From: Acidimicrobiales bacterium
GTDB taxonomy: Bacteria; Actinomycetota; Acidimicrobiia; Acidimicrobiales; SHLQ01
Length of the DNA: 33,356 bases
Assembly: GCA_020629375.1 (NCBI GenBank)
Contig: JAHDDK010000038.1
Location: 2,504 to 35,859 of the forward strand
Reading direction: 5' to 3'
Of the stretch, positions 33,311 to 33,356 are shown in pieces. The position numbers and the translations under genes are program-made. How positions within the stretch are numbered: the first letter of the stretch is position 1; every line of letters begins with the position of its first letter. The notes under the pieces are model-generated. The model was given only the letters and a program-made list of their open reading frames with translations. It did no database searches and was not told the DNA's origin.

Positions 33311-33356
33311 CTAATCGCTCGGCGCGATCTGGTAACCGACGCTGCGGACGTTTCGG
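33311..33356 (-). CDS. C-terminus of an OmpR-type response regulator, cut by the window edge
   Basis: The minus strand reads RNVRSVGYQIAPSD and a stop at 33311. This is the final beta-hairpin of winged-helix response regulators (consensus TVRGVGYxF). Only 14 residues are seen. It converges with the HEPN gene 22 bases away. Confidence 0.7.
   Translation of the reverse strand, partial: RNVRSVGYQIAPSD

Overview
The window is GC-rich, uses GTG and TTG starts freely, and carries a perfect actinobacterial-type LexA/SOS box (TCGAAC-N4-GTTCGA). With DUF222-HNH, WXG100-like and DUF1524-excalibur genes it looks like a chromosomal accessory region of an actinomycete. An Acidimicrobiia-like organism is my guess, from gene content only. 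No rRNA, tRNA or CRISPR array was seen.

Layout. (1) 1-2648: the start of an unknown gene, a membrane-anchored HNH nuclease broken by one frameshift, an XRE-like membrane protein and a 63-residue basic protein with a perfect ribosome binding site. (2) 2846-3835: a metallophosphoesterase. (3) 3906-15821: the centrepiece, seven tightly coupled plus-strand genes. They are a zinc-hook SMC-like ATPase, two small helical proteins, a 1609-residue single-chain Type ISP-like restriction-modification enzyme (Mrr-like nuclease, DEAH translocase, N6-adenine methyltransferase), a Cas4/RecB-like Fe-S nuclease, an unknown 491-residue protein and an SF1B helicase. The last three resemble Dna2 split over separate chains. 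This is my best candidate for an undescribed defence system. (4) 15822-18084: gene remnants and a DUF222-HNH gene with an SOS-controlled, apparently leaderless promoter, lying between two 89-bp direct repeats. (5) 18146-21973: a WXG100-like polymorphic toxin gene with likely immunity genes. (6) 22130-23881: a Phd/PIN (VapBC-type) module, then a DUF4065 (Panacea/SocA-like) antitoxin whose partner gene appears frameshifted. (7) 23902-28114: a minus-strand operon of sterol desaturase/fatty acid hydroxylase, GH3-type acyl-amido synthetase and enolase-superfamily enzyme, possibly making a modified N-acyl amino acid. (8) 28236-29720: a secreted Cys-repeat protein. (9) 29860-30511: a decayed gene. 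(10) 30580-33288: an operon of nucleotidyltransferase-like protein, XRE regulator and DUF4209/HEPN protein, a candidate three-part toxin-antitoxin or defence module. (11) 33311-33356: the C-terminus of an OmpR-type response regulator.

The region reads as a defence and conflict island. Intact large operons sit beside several small broken genes. The ~12-kb core operon has no frame break while at least four accessory genes do, so real decay seems likelier than uniform sequencing error, but only read-level data can decide.
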